The notes below the pieces were generated by a model that was given only the letters and a program-made list of their open reading frames with translations, did no database searches and was not told the DNA's origin. The position numbers were made by a program, and so were the translations under genes. A stretch of DNA of 12,001 nucleotides from Actinomycetota bacterium (GTDB lineage Bacteria; Actinomycetota; Actinomycetes; Nanopelagicales; Nanopelagicaceae): assembly GCA_009700405.1 (NCBI GenBank), contig WLMD01000039.1, positions 1-12,001 on the forward strand, written 5' to 3'. Positions 5,854-12,001 of this stretch are shown here, in pieces (the first letter of the stretch is position 1; every line of letters begins with the position of its first letter).

Positions 5854-7875
5854 ATGGCCGATGTCAAGAAACAGACCTCCAAGAATGCAGCGCCAAAGAA
5901 ACCTTTGACTAGATTTCAAAAGATTTTTCGAGGCCCTCTTTTCTGGATAGTTGCTGCAATCGTCGCCGTGACAGTCTTTGGTCAAATCTCAAGTGCAAGC
6001 AATCAATACACGCAAGTGACCACTTCACAGATTTTGGATTCGATTGCGAAGAGTCAAGTTGACTCGGTAGTTTTGATTGATAAAGAGCAGAAGATTCAGG
6101 CGATTTTAAAATCGGGTAACACAATCAAGGGCGCTAAGAAGGTTCAAGCTTCATACATCACAGGACAAGAACCAACACTTATTGATGCGCTCACTAGCAA
6201 CCCACCTCCAGGTTCTTGGACGGTAAAGGTTGCTACGCAATCGCTACTTCTTTCCATCTTCTTCTCGTTTGGCCCAATTCTCATAATCGGATTCCTGTTC
6301 TTCTTAATGATGAGTCAAGCCAATGGTGGCTCGCGTGCATTCTCATTTGGAAAATCACGTGCGAAGCTCCAGAGCAACGATGTACCTAAGACAACTTTCG
6401 CCGATGTTGCCGGTGCGCAAGAAGCGGTCGCAGAACTCTTGGAAATTAAAGATTTCCTTGCTAACCCACCTAAGTATGTAGAACTAGGGGCAAAAATCCC
6501 CAAAGGCATTTTGTTATACGGTCCTCCGGGTACAGGTAAAACACTCCTCGCACGGGCTGTCGCAGGCGAAGCAAATGTCCCCTTCTATTCAATTTCCGGC
6601 TCTGATTTCGTTGAAATGTTCGTTGGCGTTGGCGCTGCAAGAGTGCGCGATCTTTTCACTCAAGCAAAAGAAAATGCACCCGCAATTGTTTTCGTGGATG
6701 AAATTGATGCAGTCGGACGCCAACGTGGTGCCGGCCTTGGCGGCGGACACGATGAACGCGAACAAACTCTGAATGCTTTGCTTGTAGAGATGGATGGATT
6801 CGAAAGTAATGGCTCAGTTATTTTGATTGCTGCCACAAACCGTCCTGACGTATTGGATCCTGCGCTTTTGCGTCCAGGTCGATTTGATCGTCAGATTCCA
6901 GTAGAACGCCCCGATCTTAAAGGCCGAGAAGCAATTCTACAGGTGCATGCAAAGGGAAAGCCGATTTCTAAAGATGTCGAACTTCTTGCCTATGCACGAC
7001 GTACTCCAGGATTTACTGGTGCAGATTTGGCAAACGTGCTTAACGAAGCTGCACTTCTTACAGCTCGCGAGGAAAAGAAAGTTATTGGTAATTCCGAACT
7101 CGATGAAGCGATTGATCGCGTGATGGCAGGTCCACAGCGTAAGAGCCGCCTGATGAGCGAGGAAGAAAGACGCGTCACCGCTTATCACGAAGCAGGACAT
7201 GCACTCGTGGCCCATGCTTTGCCACACACAGACCCTGTTCACAAAATCACAATCATGCCGCGTGGTCGTGCACTTGGTTACACAATGATTTTGCCGGATG
7301 AAGACAAATACTCTGTAACTCGTAATCAACTTCTTGATCAGTTGGCATACTCTCTTGGTGGCCGCGCAGCGGAGGAATTAATTTTCCATGATCCATCTAC
7401 GGGAGCAAGCAACGATATTGAAAAAGCTACAGCTCTCGCACGTGCAATGGTGACGCAATACGGAATGACAGAAGCAATCGGTGCTATCAAACTTGGCAGC
7501 GATGCATCAGAACCATTTATGGGACGCGATTACGGACATACTCGCGACTTCTCAGAGAGCATTGCAGCAGTTGTCGATTCTGAAATTCGTCGTCTCATTG
7601 AGAATGCTCATCAAGAGGCATACGATATTTTGGAAGATAACCGCACCATTCTTGATCAAATGGTTGTTCAACTTCTTGAAAGAGAAACCCTCAATAAAGA
7701 GGAGATCGCGCAGATATTTGAAAAAGTGAAATCTTGGAATAAGAGGCCGGCATGGACGGGCTCGTTGACCAGAGTTCCATCTATTTTGCCCCCAGTGCCA
7801 ACGCAAGCAGCCATTGGACCGGTAGAAATCGCTCCCGTAAAGAAGACTCGGAAGGCGAAGAAGACAAGTGAGTGA
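5854..7875 (+). CDS. ftsH: ATP-dependent zinc metalloprotease FtsH
   Basis: FtsH is a hexameric membrane-anchored AAA+ protease that unfolds and degrades damaged membrane proteins and some regulators. This copy is full length at 673 residues. A lysine-rich cytoplasmic tail of about 28 residues precedes the first membrane segment (about 29-47), followed by an extracytoplasmic domain and the second membrane segment (about 131-153). In the AAA domain, Walker A GPPGTGKT is at 223-230, the pore loop MFVG at 255-258, Walker B VFVDEID at 279-285, and the second region of homology carries arginine fingers near 340 and 343. The zinc site HEAGH is at 445-449, with the third ligand probably Asp521 in GASNDIEKAT. 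The C-terminus ends in a basic tail (KKTRKAKKTSE), which is common in actinobacterial FtsH. Its stop overlaps the folE start by eight bases. Confidence 0.97.
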   Translation: MADVKKQTSKNAAPKKPLTRFQKIFRGPLFWIVAAIVAVTVFGQISSASNQYTQVTTSQILDSIAKSQVDSVVLIDKEQKIQAILKSGNTIKGAKKVQASYITGQEPTLIDALTSNPPPGSWTVKVATQSLLLSIFFSFGPILIIGFLFFLMMSQANGGSRAFSFGKSRAKLQSNDVPKTTFADVAGAQEAVAELLEIKDFLANPPKYVELGAKIPKGILLYGPPGTGKTLLARAVAGEANVPFYSISGSDFVEMFVGVGAARVRDLFTQAKENAPAIVFVDEIDAVGRQRGAGLGGGHDEREQTLNALLVEMDGFESNGSVILIAATNRPDVLDPALLRPGRFDRQIPVERPDLKGREAILQVHAKGKPISKDVELLAYARRTPGFTGADLANVLNEAALLTAREEKKVIGNSELDEAIDRVMAGPQRKSRLMSEEERRVTAYHEAGHALVAHALPHTDPVHKITIMPRGRALGYTMILPDEDKYSVTRNQLLDQLAYSLGGRAAEELIFHDPSTGASNDIEKATALARAMVTQYGMTEAIGAIKLGSDASEPFMGRDYGHTRDFSESIAAVVDSEIRRLIENAHQEAYDILEDNRTILDQMVVQLLERETLNKEEIAQIFEKVKSWNKRPAWTGSLTRVPSILPPVPTQAAIGPVEIAPVKKTRKAKKTSE

Positions 7876-8479
7876 TATTTCCCCAGTTTCCATGGGGCCA
7901 AATGATGGTCGAGCCAAGCAAAGTTTCGATCAACAACGTGCTGAGGCTGCCGTAAAAGAGCTTCTGCTTTCTATCGGCGAGGACCCTGATCGTGATGGGT
8001 TAAGAGAAACTCCAGCACGTGTTGCTCGAGCATTTGCCGAAAACTTTGCTGGGCTTTGGCAATCGCCACAAGAAGTTCTTTCGACAACTTTCGACATTGG
8101 CCATGAAGAGTTAGTGATAGTTAAAGATATAGATGTGTTTTCACACTGCGAACATCATCTGACCCCATTTCATGGAGTTGCTCACGTTGGCTATATTCCA
8201 TCGGGTCGCGTTACGGGCTTGTCAAAGATTGCTCGATTGGTTGATCTCTATGCACGCAGACCGCAAGTACAAGAGCGCATGACATCTCAGATTGCAGATG
8301 CGATTGTCGAAATTCTTAACCCTGCTGGTGTCATCGTAATTATTGAATGCGAACATCTTTGTATGTCAATGCGTGGAGTGCGCAAGACGCAAGCACGTAC
8401 AGTAACCAGTGCGGTTCGAGGTGTATTACGAGATTCGACCACACGTGCTGAAGCAATTAGCCTTATTACAAATCGGTAA
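7868..8479 (+). CDS. folE: GTP cyclohydrolase I
   Basis: FolE opens the folate pathway by converting GTP to 7,8-dihydroneopterin triphosphate and formate. The protein has 203 residues. The zinc ligands are visible as Cys94 and His97 in HCEHHLTPFHG and Cys165 in ECEHLCMSMRGV; the 71-residue gap between Cys94 and Cys165 equals that between Cys110 and Cys181 of the E. coli enzyme, so this is the zinc-dependent type IA form. DRDGLRETPARVARAF near 41-56 and SGRVTGLSKIARLVDLYARR near 112-131 are also family hallmarks. The start is GTG at 7868 inside the end of ftsH, in the overlap GTGAGTGA; an alternative ATG at 7892 lacks a ribosome binding site. A purine-rich stretch in the ftsH tail codons could serve as a weak Shine-Dalgarno. 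folP follows after six bases. Confidence 0.96.
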   Translation: MSDISPVSMGPNDGRAKQSFDQQRAEAAVKELLLSIGEDPDRDGLRETPARVARAFAENFAGLWQSPQEVLSTTFDIGHEELVIVKDIDVFSHCEHHLTPFHGVAHVGYIPSGRVTGLSKIARLVDLYARRPQVQERMTSQIADAIVEILNPAGVIVIIECEHLCMSMRGVRKTQARTVTSAVRGVLRDSTTRAEAISLITNR

Positions 8480-8485
8480 GACCAC

Positions 8486-9301
8486 ATGACTATTCTTGGA
8501 TTGCCTAATGACCGAATGATTGTCATGGGAATTCTTAATGTAACTCCAGATTCCTTTGCTGATGGTGGCCGTTTTAACAGCACTGAATTAGCGGTTAATC
8601 GTGCGTTGCAGATGATTTCAGAGGGCGTAGACATCATTGATATTGGCGGTGAGTCAACACGTCCTGGTGCTGCACGAGTCTCTGCTGATGAAGAACAATC
8701 CCGCGTCTTGCCGGTAATAGAAAAATTAGGCGCTAGTGGTGCAATCATTAGCATCGACACTAAACAAGCATCAACAGCGAAAGCAGCCATTGAAGCCGGT
8801 GCCCAGATAGTTAACGATGTCAGTGCGGGTTTAGCTGATGATGAAATGCTTCGAACTGTTGCTTTACTTGGATGTCCATATATCGCGATGCATTCTCGAG
8901 GAAATTCTCAAGAAATGGTTTCCCTTGCGGTATATCGGGATGTCGTCTCTGAAGTAGTAACAGAACTCAACGCACGAGTTGAGGAGGCGCTGGCATCTGG
9001 AATAGCACGAGACCATTTGATTATTGATCCCGGCTTAGGTTTCGCCAAGGAAGCCGAACATAATTGGGAGATTTTACGCAACCTGGCTGAGCTGAAAAAG
9101 ATTGGATTGCCAGTACTTATTGGTGCTTCCCGGAAAAGGTTCCTGGGGAGTGCAATTAATGCACAATCTCCTGACGACCGTGAAGAGGCAAGCGTTGCCT
9201 TGACCGCCTTGATTGCGGGCCAGGGTATGTGGGGAGTTAGAGTTCATAGCGTGAAGCCCCATCGAGATGCCATAGCTGTGGCTAGGCACATGTATGAGTG
9301 A
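8486..9301 (+). CDS. folP: Dihydropteroate synthase
   Basis: FolP joins p-aminobenzoate to 6-hydroxymethyl-7,8-dihydropterin diphosphate to give dihydropteroate; it is the sulfonamide target. The protein has 271 residues, the usual single-domain TIM-barrel length. Family motifs in order: GILNVTPDSFADGG (15-28), DIGGESTRPGA (52-62, the loop contacting pterin diphosphate and pABA), IDTKQ (90-94), NDVSAG (110-115), MHSRG (135-139), DPGLGFAK (181-188), GASRKRFLG (213-221, with the catalytic-loop lysine) and VRVHSV (251-256). All expected substrate residues appear present. There is no strong ribosome binding site in the six bases after folE, so ribosomes may re-initiate. Its end overlaps folB by eight bases in ATGAGTGA. 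Confidence 0.96.
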   Translation: MTILGLPNDRMIVMGILNVTPDSFADGGRFNSTELAVNRALQMISEGVDIIDIGGESTRPGAARVSADEEQSRVLPVIEKLGASGAIISIDTKQASTAKAAIEAGAQIVNDVSAGLADDEMLRTVALLGCPYIAMHSRGNSQEMVSLAVYRDVVSEVVTELNARVEEALASGIARDHLIIDPGLGFAKEAEHNWEILRNLAELKKIGLPVLIGASRKRFLGSAINAQSPDDREEASVALTALIAGQGMWGVRVHSVKPHRDAIAVARHMYE

Positions 9302-9656
9302 TTCGATTGTTATTAAAGGAATCCGTGGCTTTGGCTATCACGGAGTTTTTGAGCAAGAAACCAAGAACGGGCAAGAATTTTACGTAGATGTCGAACTCTT
9401 TCTTGATCTAGCACCCGCATCTCAGAGCGATGCTCTCGAGGACACCATTGATTACGGCGCAGTTTGTGATGTAGTTCTAGCTTGTATCACTGGAAAACCA
9501 GTTCAACTTATTGAAAAACTAGCTGGCGATATAGCTGACGCCTTATTAAATAGTTACACGATTCTTTCTCACGTTAAAGTGATTGTTCATAAACCTCAAG
9601 CGCCTGTAAATGTTGAAGTCTTGGACATTTCTGTAACGATAGAACGCGCGCGATGA
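9294..9656 (+). CDS. folB: Dihydroneopterin aldolase
   Basis: FolB cleaves 7,8-dihydroneopterin to 6-hydroxymethyl-7,8-dihydropterin and glycolaldehyde, and in some bacteria also epimerises the substrate. At 120 residues it has the normal length for this small octameric enzyme. Residues matching known active-site positions are Glu22 in YHGVFEQE, Tyr54 in DTIDYG and Lys100 in VIVHKP, in the same numbering as the Staphylococcus aureus enzyme. LIEKLAGDIADALL at 72-85 is the typical helix with the pterin-binding glutamate (74). The ATG at 9294 lies inside the folP end, and folK starts within the stop codon region by ATGA. Translation is therefore probably coupled on both sides. Confidence 0.95.
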   Translation: MSDSIVIKGIRGFGYHGVFEQETKNGQEFYVDVELFLDLAPASQSDALEDTIDYGAVCDVVLACITGKPVQLIEKLAGDIADALLNSYTILSHVKVIVHKPQAPVNVEVLDISVTIERAR

Positions 9657-10111
9657 AAGCAGTAGTTGCACTTGGCGCGAACTTAGACAACCCACAAGCA
9701 GCTATGGATATGGCAGTGGCGCTTTTAGCAGAAGCAACAGACTTGTTGGCCGTTTCTGCATTTCATCAGACGAAACCTGTCGGAGGTCCTGCTCAACCAG
9801 ATTACTTAAATGCAGTATGCATTATTGACAGCGAATTACCTCCGCATGACTTACTCAGTGTTTTACAAGGTATCGAGAAAAGCATGGGTCGCGTCCGAGC
9901 AGAGAAGTGGGGACCGCGGATAATTGATTTGGATTTAATTACTTACGGAGAAATTGTCAGCGAAGATTCACACCTTGAGCTTCCACATCCTCGCGCACAT
10001 GAACGTAGATTTGTTTTAGAGCCATGGCTTGAAATTGATCCAGAGGCTCAATTGCCACCGCATGGTCGTGTTGATAAATTATTAGAGAATCTTCCTGGAG
10101 ATAACTCATGA
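9653..10111 (+). CDS. folK: 2-amino-4-hydroxy-6-hydroxymethyldihydropteridine diphosphokinase
   Basis: FolK transfers diphosphate from ATP to 6-hydroxymethyl-7,8-dihydropterin, making the substrate of FolP. The 152-residue length is standard. Landmarks are the N-terminal ALGANLDNP (6-14), the pterin-side segment FHQTKPVGGPAQPDYLNAV (37-55), MGRVRAEKWGPRIIDLDLI (78-96) with the two magnesium-binding aspartates 92 and 94, and LPHPRAHERRFVLEP (110-124). It overlaps folB by four bases and nadB by four bases. In mycobacteria and streptomycetes folK is followed by a small DUF3180 membrane protein and pan genes; here nadB starts directly. Confidence 0.96.
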   Translation: MKAVVALGANLDNPQAAMDMAVALLAEATDLLAVSAFHQTKPVGGPAQPDYLNAVCIIDSELPPHDLLSVLQGIEKSMGRVRAEKWGPRIIDLDLITYGEIVSEDSHLELPHPRAHERRFVLEPWLEIDPEAQLPPHGRVDKLLENLPGDNS

Positions 10112-11721
10112 AGTTATTAGCACCCAGCCCTGGATGGACTGCTTCAGCAGATGTGATCGTGGTTGGTTCTGGCGTAGCAGGATTGACGACAGCTCTTCAG
10201 ATTCGAACCTTTGGGCTTTCAGTTTTGCTGGTAACTAAAGCAAGTGTTGATGAAGGCTCAACTAAATGGGCGCAAGGTGGAATAGCTGCAGCGCTGGGAC
10301 CAGGTGATACTCCTGGCCAACATGAGAAAGACACACTTGTTGCAGGTGCAGGCCTTTGTGATATTGAGGCAGTAAAAGTTCTTGTGACTGAAGGACCAGA
10401 AGCAGTTCGCAAACTCATTGCGAGAGGTGCGGTTTTTGATAAAGAAGCCACTGGAGAGATTGCACTTACTCGAGAAGGTGGCCATCTACGCAATCGCATT
10501 CTTCACGCAGGAGGAGATGCAACAGGAGCTGAAGTTTCCCGTGCGTTACTAGCGGCTGTACATGATGATCCTGAGATTGAAGTTGTCGAGCAAGCTCTTG
10601 TATTGGATGCCCTAAAAAACAGCGCAGGAGCAGTATGTGGCGTCACTTTGCATGTTATTGGCGCCGGAACACGTGATGGTGTGGGCCAGGCAATGGCACG
10701 AGCTGTTGTCCTAGCAACGGGAGGGTTAGGTCAAGTATTCGCACAAACAACGAACCCTTCAGTGTCAACAGGTGATGGTGTTGCTCTAGCTCTACGCGCA
10801 GGTGCGTATGTATCAGATGTTGAATTCATTCAATTCCATCCAACTGTTTTGTGGTTGGGCGATGATTCTCAAGGACAACAACCTCTTATAAGCGAAGCGG
10901 TGCGCGGTGAAGGTGCGTATCTAGTTGATGATGCTGGCCTGCGATTTATGCTGGGTGTACATGAACTAGCAGAATTGGCTCCACGAGATGTGGTTGCAAA
11001 AGCAATCATGCGTCACATGAACGAAACTGGCGCCCACCATGTGTGGCTCGATGTTCGACACATTGATGGCTTTGTTGAGCGCTTTCCTACAATTTACGCT
11101 TCATGCTTGGCACACGGAATTGATCCACTAAAAGATTTAATACCAGTTGCACCGGCGTCACACTATGCATCTGGTGGCGTACGAGTGGATCTCAATGGAC
11201 ACACCAGCGTTTCAGGGCTCTATGCCTGTGGAGAAACTGCATGCTCTGGAGTGCACGGTGCAAATCGCCTGGCATCGAATTCTCTATTAGAAGGTTTAGT
11301 TTTTAGTGCTCGCATTGCTGCAGATATCGCGGCCAATACACCTGATTTTACCGAACCGATTTTTATTGATGAGCCAACTTTCTTATTGGATCCAACTATT
11401 CGCAAGAAGTTGCAAGCAAGTATGAGTCGCGGTGCAGGGGTACTTCGATCTCGTGATTCGTTAACTCGAACCGAGAGTGACCTTATTGAAATTGGAAAAC
11501 AAAGCAGCGACCAACCATGCGTTGAAGCTTGGGAAACAACAAATCTATTTCAACTTGCGCAAGCAATTGTGCGGTCAGCTCTTGTAAGAGAAGAGACACG
11601 AGGGTCACATTGGCGTGAGGATTTTCCAGAGAAACTATCAACATGGTCAAAAAGAATCTCGCAGCACATGGATAAATCTGGAAATTGGGAAACAACTTTC
11701 CAGGAGGTGACTAAACAATGA
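10108..11721 (+). CDS. nadB: L-aspartate oxidase
   Basis: NadB is the FAD flavoprotein that oxidises L-aspartate to iminoaspartate, the first step of de novo NAD synthesis. The protein has 537 residues, a full-length member of the succinate dehydrogenase/fumarate reductase flavoprotein group. The dinucleotide-binding motif VVGSGVAG is at 18-25, and STKWAQGGIAAALG (51-64) is the FAD-contact segment that marks NadB. Substrate-site candidates are His244 in IQFHPT, Arg293 in APRDVVA, His352 in SHYASGG and Arg387 in GANRLASNSLLEG, all in the positions expected from the E. coli enzyme. A C-terminal helical region follows residue 430. A GGAG seven bases before the ATG gives a weak ribosome binding site inside folK. 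nadA, whose product forms quinolinate with iminoaspartate, is not next to it in this window. Confidence 0.95.
   Translation: MKLLAPSPGWTASADVIVVGSGVAGLTTALQIRTFGLSVLLVTKASVDEGSTKWAQGGIAAALGPGDTPGQHEKDTLVAGAGLCDIEAVKVLVTEGPEAVRKLIARGAVFDKEATGEIALTREGGHLRNRILHAGGDATGAEVSRALLAAVHDDPEIEVVEQALVLDALKNSAGAVCGVTLHVIGAGTRDGVGQAMARAVVLATGGLGQVFAQTTNPSVSTGDGVALALRAGAYVSDVEFIQFHPTVLWLGDDSQGQQPLISEAVRGEGAYLVDDAGLRFMLGVHELAELAPRDVVAKAIMRHMNETGAHHVWLDVRHIDGFVERFPTIYASCLAHGIDPLKDLIPVAPASHYASGGVRVDLNGHTSVSGLYACGETACSGVHGANRLASNSLLEGLVFSARIAADIAANTPDFTEPIFIDEPTFLLDPTIRKKLQASMSRGAGVLRSRDSLTRTESDLIEIGKQSSDQPCVEAWETTNLFQLAQAIVRSALVREETRGSHWREDFPEKLSTWSKRISQHMDKSGNWETTFQEVTKQ
11702..11710 (+). promoter_or_regulatory. 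Strong Shine-Dalgarno sequence for nadC inside nadB
   Basis: AGGAGGTGA is a nine-base complement to the 16S rRNA 3' end and stands seven bases before the nadC ATG, while also coding the last residues of NadB. It is the longest such match I see in the window and contrasts with the weak or absent sites before folP, folB and folK. Confidence 0.85.
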
Positions 11722-12001
11722 GCGATATTAAAGTCACTGCTTCAACACTCGAACTTATCAAGTTAGCTATTGCCGAAGATCTAGATGGTGGGCAAGACAT
11801 CACATCTGTTGCAACGGTTGATTCCGGGGATCTTTCAACTGCGCATTTTGTAGCTCGCAAATCAGGAGTAATTGCGGGGCTACATATTGCTCAAGCTACG
11901 CTGGAATTTGTCGGAATTTCTTCAATTGAGCTTCTAGTCAGCGATGGAGATCACGTCCAAGCTGGAACAGAAATCATCCGCGCTCACGGTTCTACTAGAG
12001 C
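11718..12001 (+). CDS. nadC: Nicotinate-nucleotide diphosphorylase (quinolinate phosphoribosyltransferase), N-terminal part
   Basis: NadC condenses quinolinate with PRPP, releasing carbon dioxide and pyrophosphate, to form nicotinate mononucleotide. Only the first 94 codons lie in the window; the frame is open through base 12001, so the gene is cut by the window edge and not broken. What is visible is the N-terminal domain: the helix LELIKLAIAEDLDGGQDITS near residues 11-30, which carries the family's EDL.GG.D.T signature, then the strand-rich ARKSGVIAGL segment (about 46-55) and VSDGDHVQAGTEII (about 74-87), both typical of NadC. The catalytic barrel is out of view. The gene starts in an ATGA overlap with nadB and has a strong ribosome binding site, so it should be well translated as the second NAD gene of the run. 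Confidence 0.93.
   Translation, partial: MSDIKVTASTLELIKLAIAEDLDGGQDITSVATVDSGDLSTAHFVARKSGVIAGLHIAQATLEFVGISSIELLVSDGDHVQAGTEIIRAHGSTR

Noticed and set aside
8287..8790. A 167-codon open frame on the minus strand across the folE/folP junction, and similar antisense frames at 6937-7329, 4064-4441 and 7552-7917
   Set aside because: Each lies opposite well-identified enzymes, shows no recognisable family or membrane pattern, and reads like the mirror of the sense codons; none has a convincing promoter or ribosome binding site.
1..12001. A novel defence, mobile or secondary-metabolite system
   Set aside because: All frames of significant length are accounted for by known housekeeping or transport families; there are no integrases, transposases, terminal repeats, CRISPR-like spacing, tRNA or rRNA genes, or abrupt composition changes that I can see.

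Overview
This window is a dense, ordinary-looking stretch of a bacterial chromosome: twelve protein-coding genes, almost no intergenic DNA, and no RNA gene, insertion sequence, CRISPR array or phage gene that I can see. Gene order points to an actinobacterium. The run tilS-hpt-ftsH-folE-folP-folB-folK followed by NAD-synthesis genes is the order established for mycobacteria and streptomycetes, and a RipA-type NlpC/P60 hydrolase sits just upstream. The base composition is A+T-richer than usual for Actinobacteria (about mid-40s percent GC by eye, with many AAA/GAA/ATT codons) and the spacers are tiny. This fits a streamlined freshwater actinobacterium such as the acI (Nanopelagicales) group. That taxonomic call is an inference from order, composition and compactness, not from a search.

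Layout: (1) 43-1266, minus strand: metZ, a PLP enzyme making homocysteine from O-succinylhomoserine. (2) 1289-3000, plus: an ABC-2 type exporter (ATPase and permease, 4-base overlap), transcribed divergently from metZ across a spacer of only 22 bases that appears to hold two leaderless promoters with overlapping -10 boxes. (3) 3071-4273, plus: a secreted coiled-coil NlpC/P60 peptidoglycan endopeptidase with its own promoter and the canonical Shine-Dalgarno AGGAGG before a GTG start. (4) 4284-12001, plus: a packed, probably operonic series: tilS (tRNA-Ile lysidinylation), hpt (purine salvage), ftsH (membrane AAA protease), folE-folP-folB-folK (pterin branch of folate synthesis), then nadB-nadC (NAD synthesis from aspartate), with nadC cut by the window end.

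From ftsH to nadC every junction is a 4- or 8-base overlap or a gap of 6 bases, which suggests translational coupling. FolE makes dihydroneopterin triphosphate, FolB and FolK convert dihydroneopterin to 6-hydroxymethyl-dihydropterin diphosphate, and FolP joins it to p-aminobenzoate. The dephosphorylation step has no gene here. NadB oxidises aspartate to iminoaspartate and NadC uses quinolinate; the quinolinate synthase NadA that should act between them is not in the window.

I revised three starts from the longest open frames: metZ to 1266, the NlpC/P60 gene to 3071 and tilS to 4284, each from promoter or ribosome-binding-site evidence. I did not find a previously undescribed system. The observations worth a second look are the leaderless and overlapping promoters, the repeated overlap architecture in the folate-NAD run, and the shortened fol-nad gene order.
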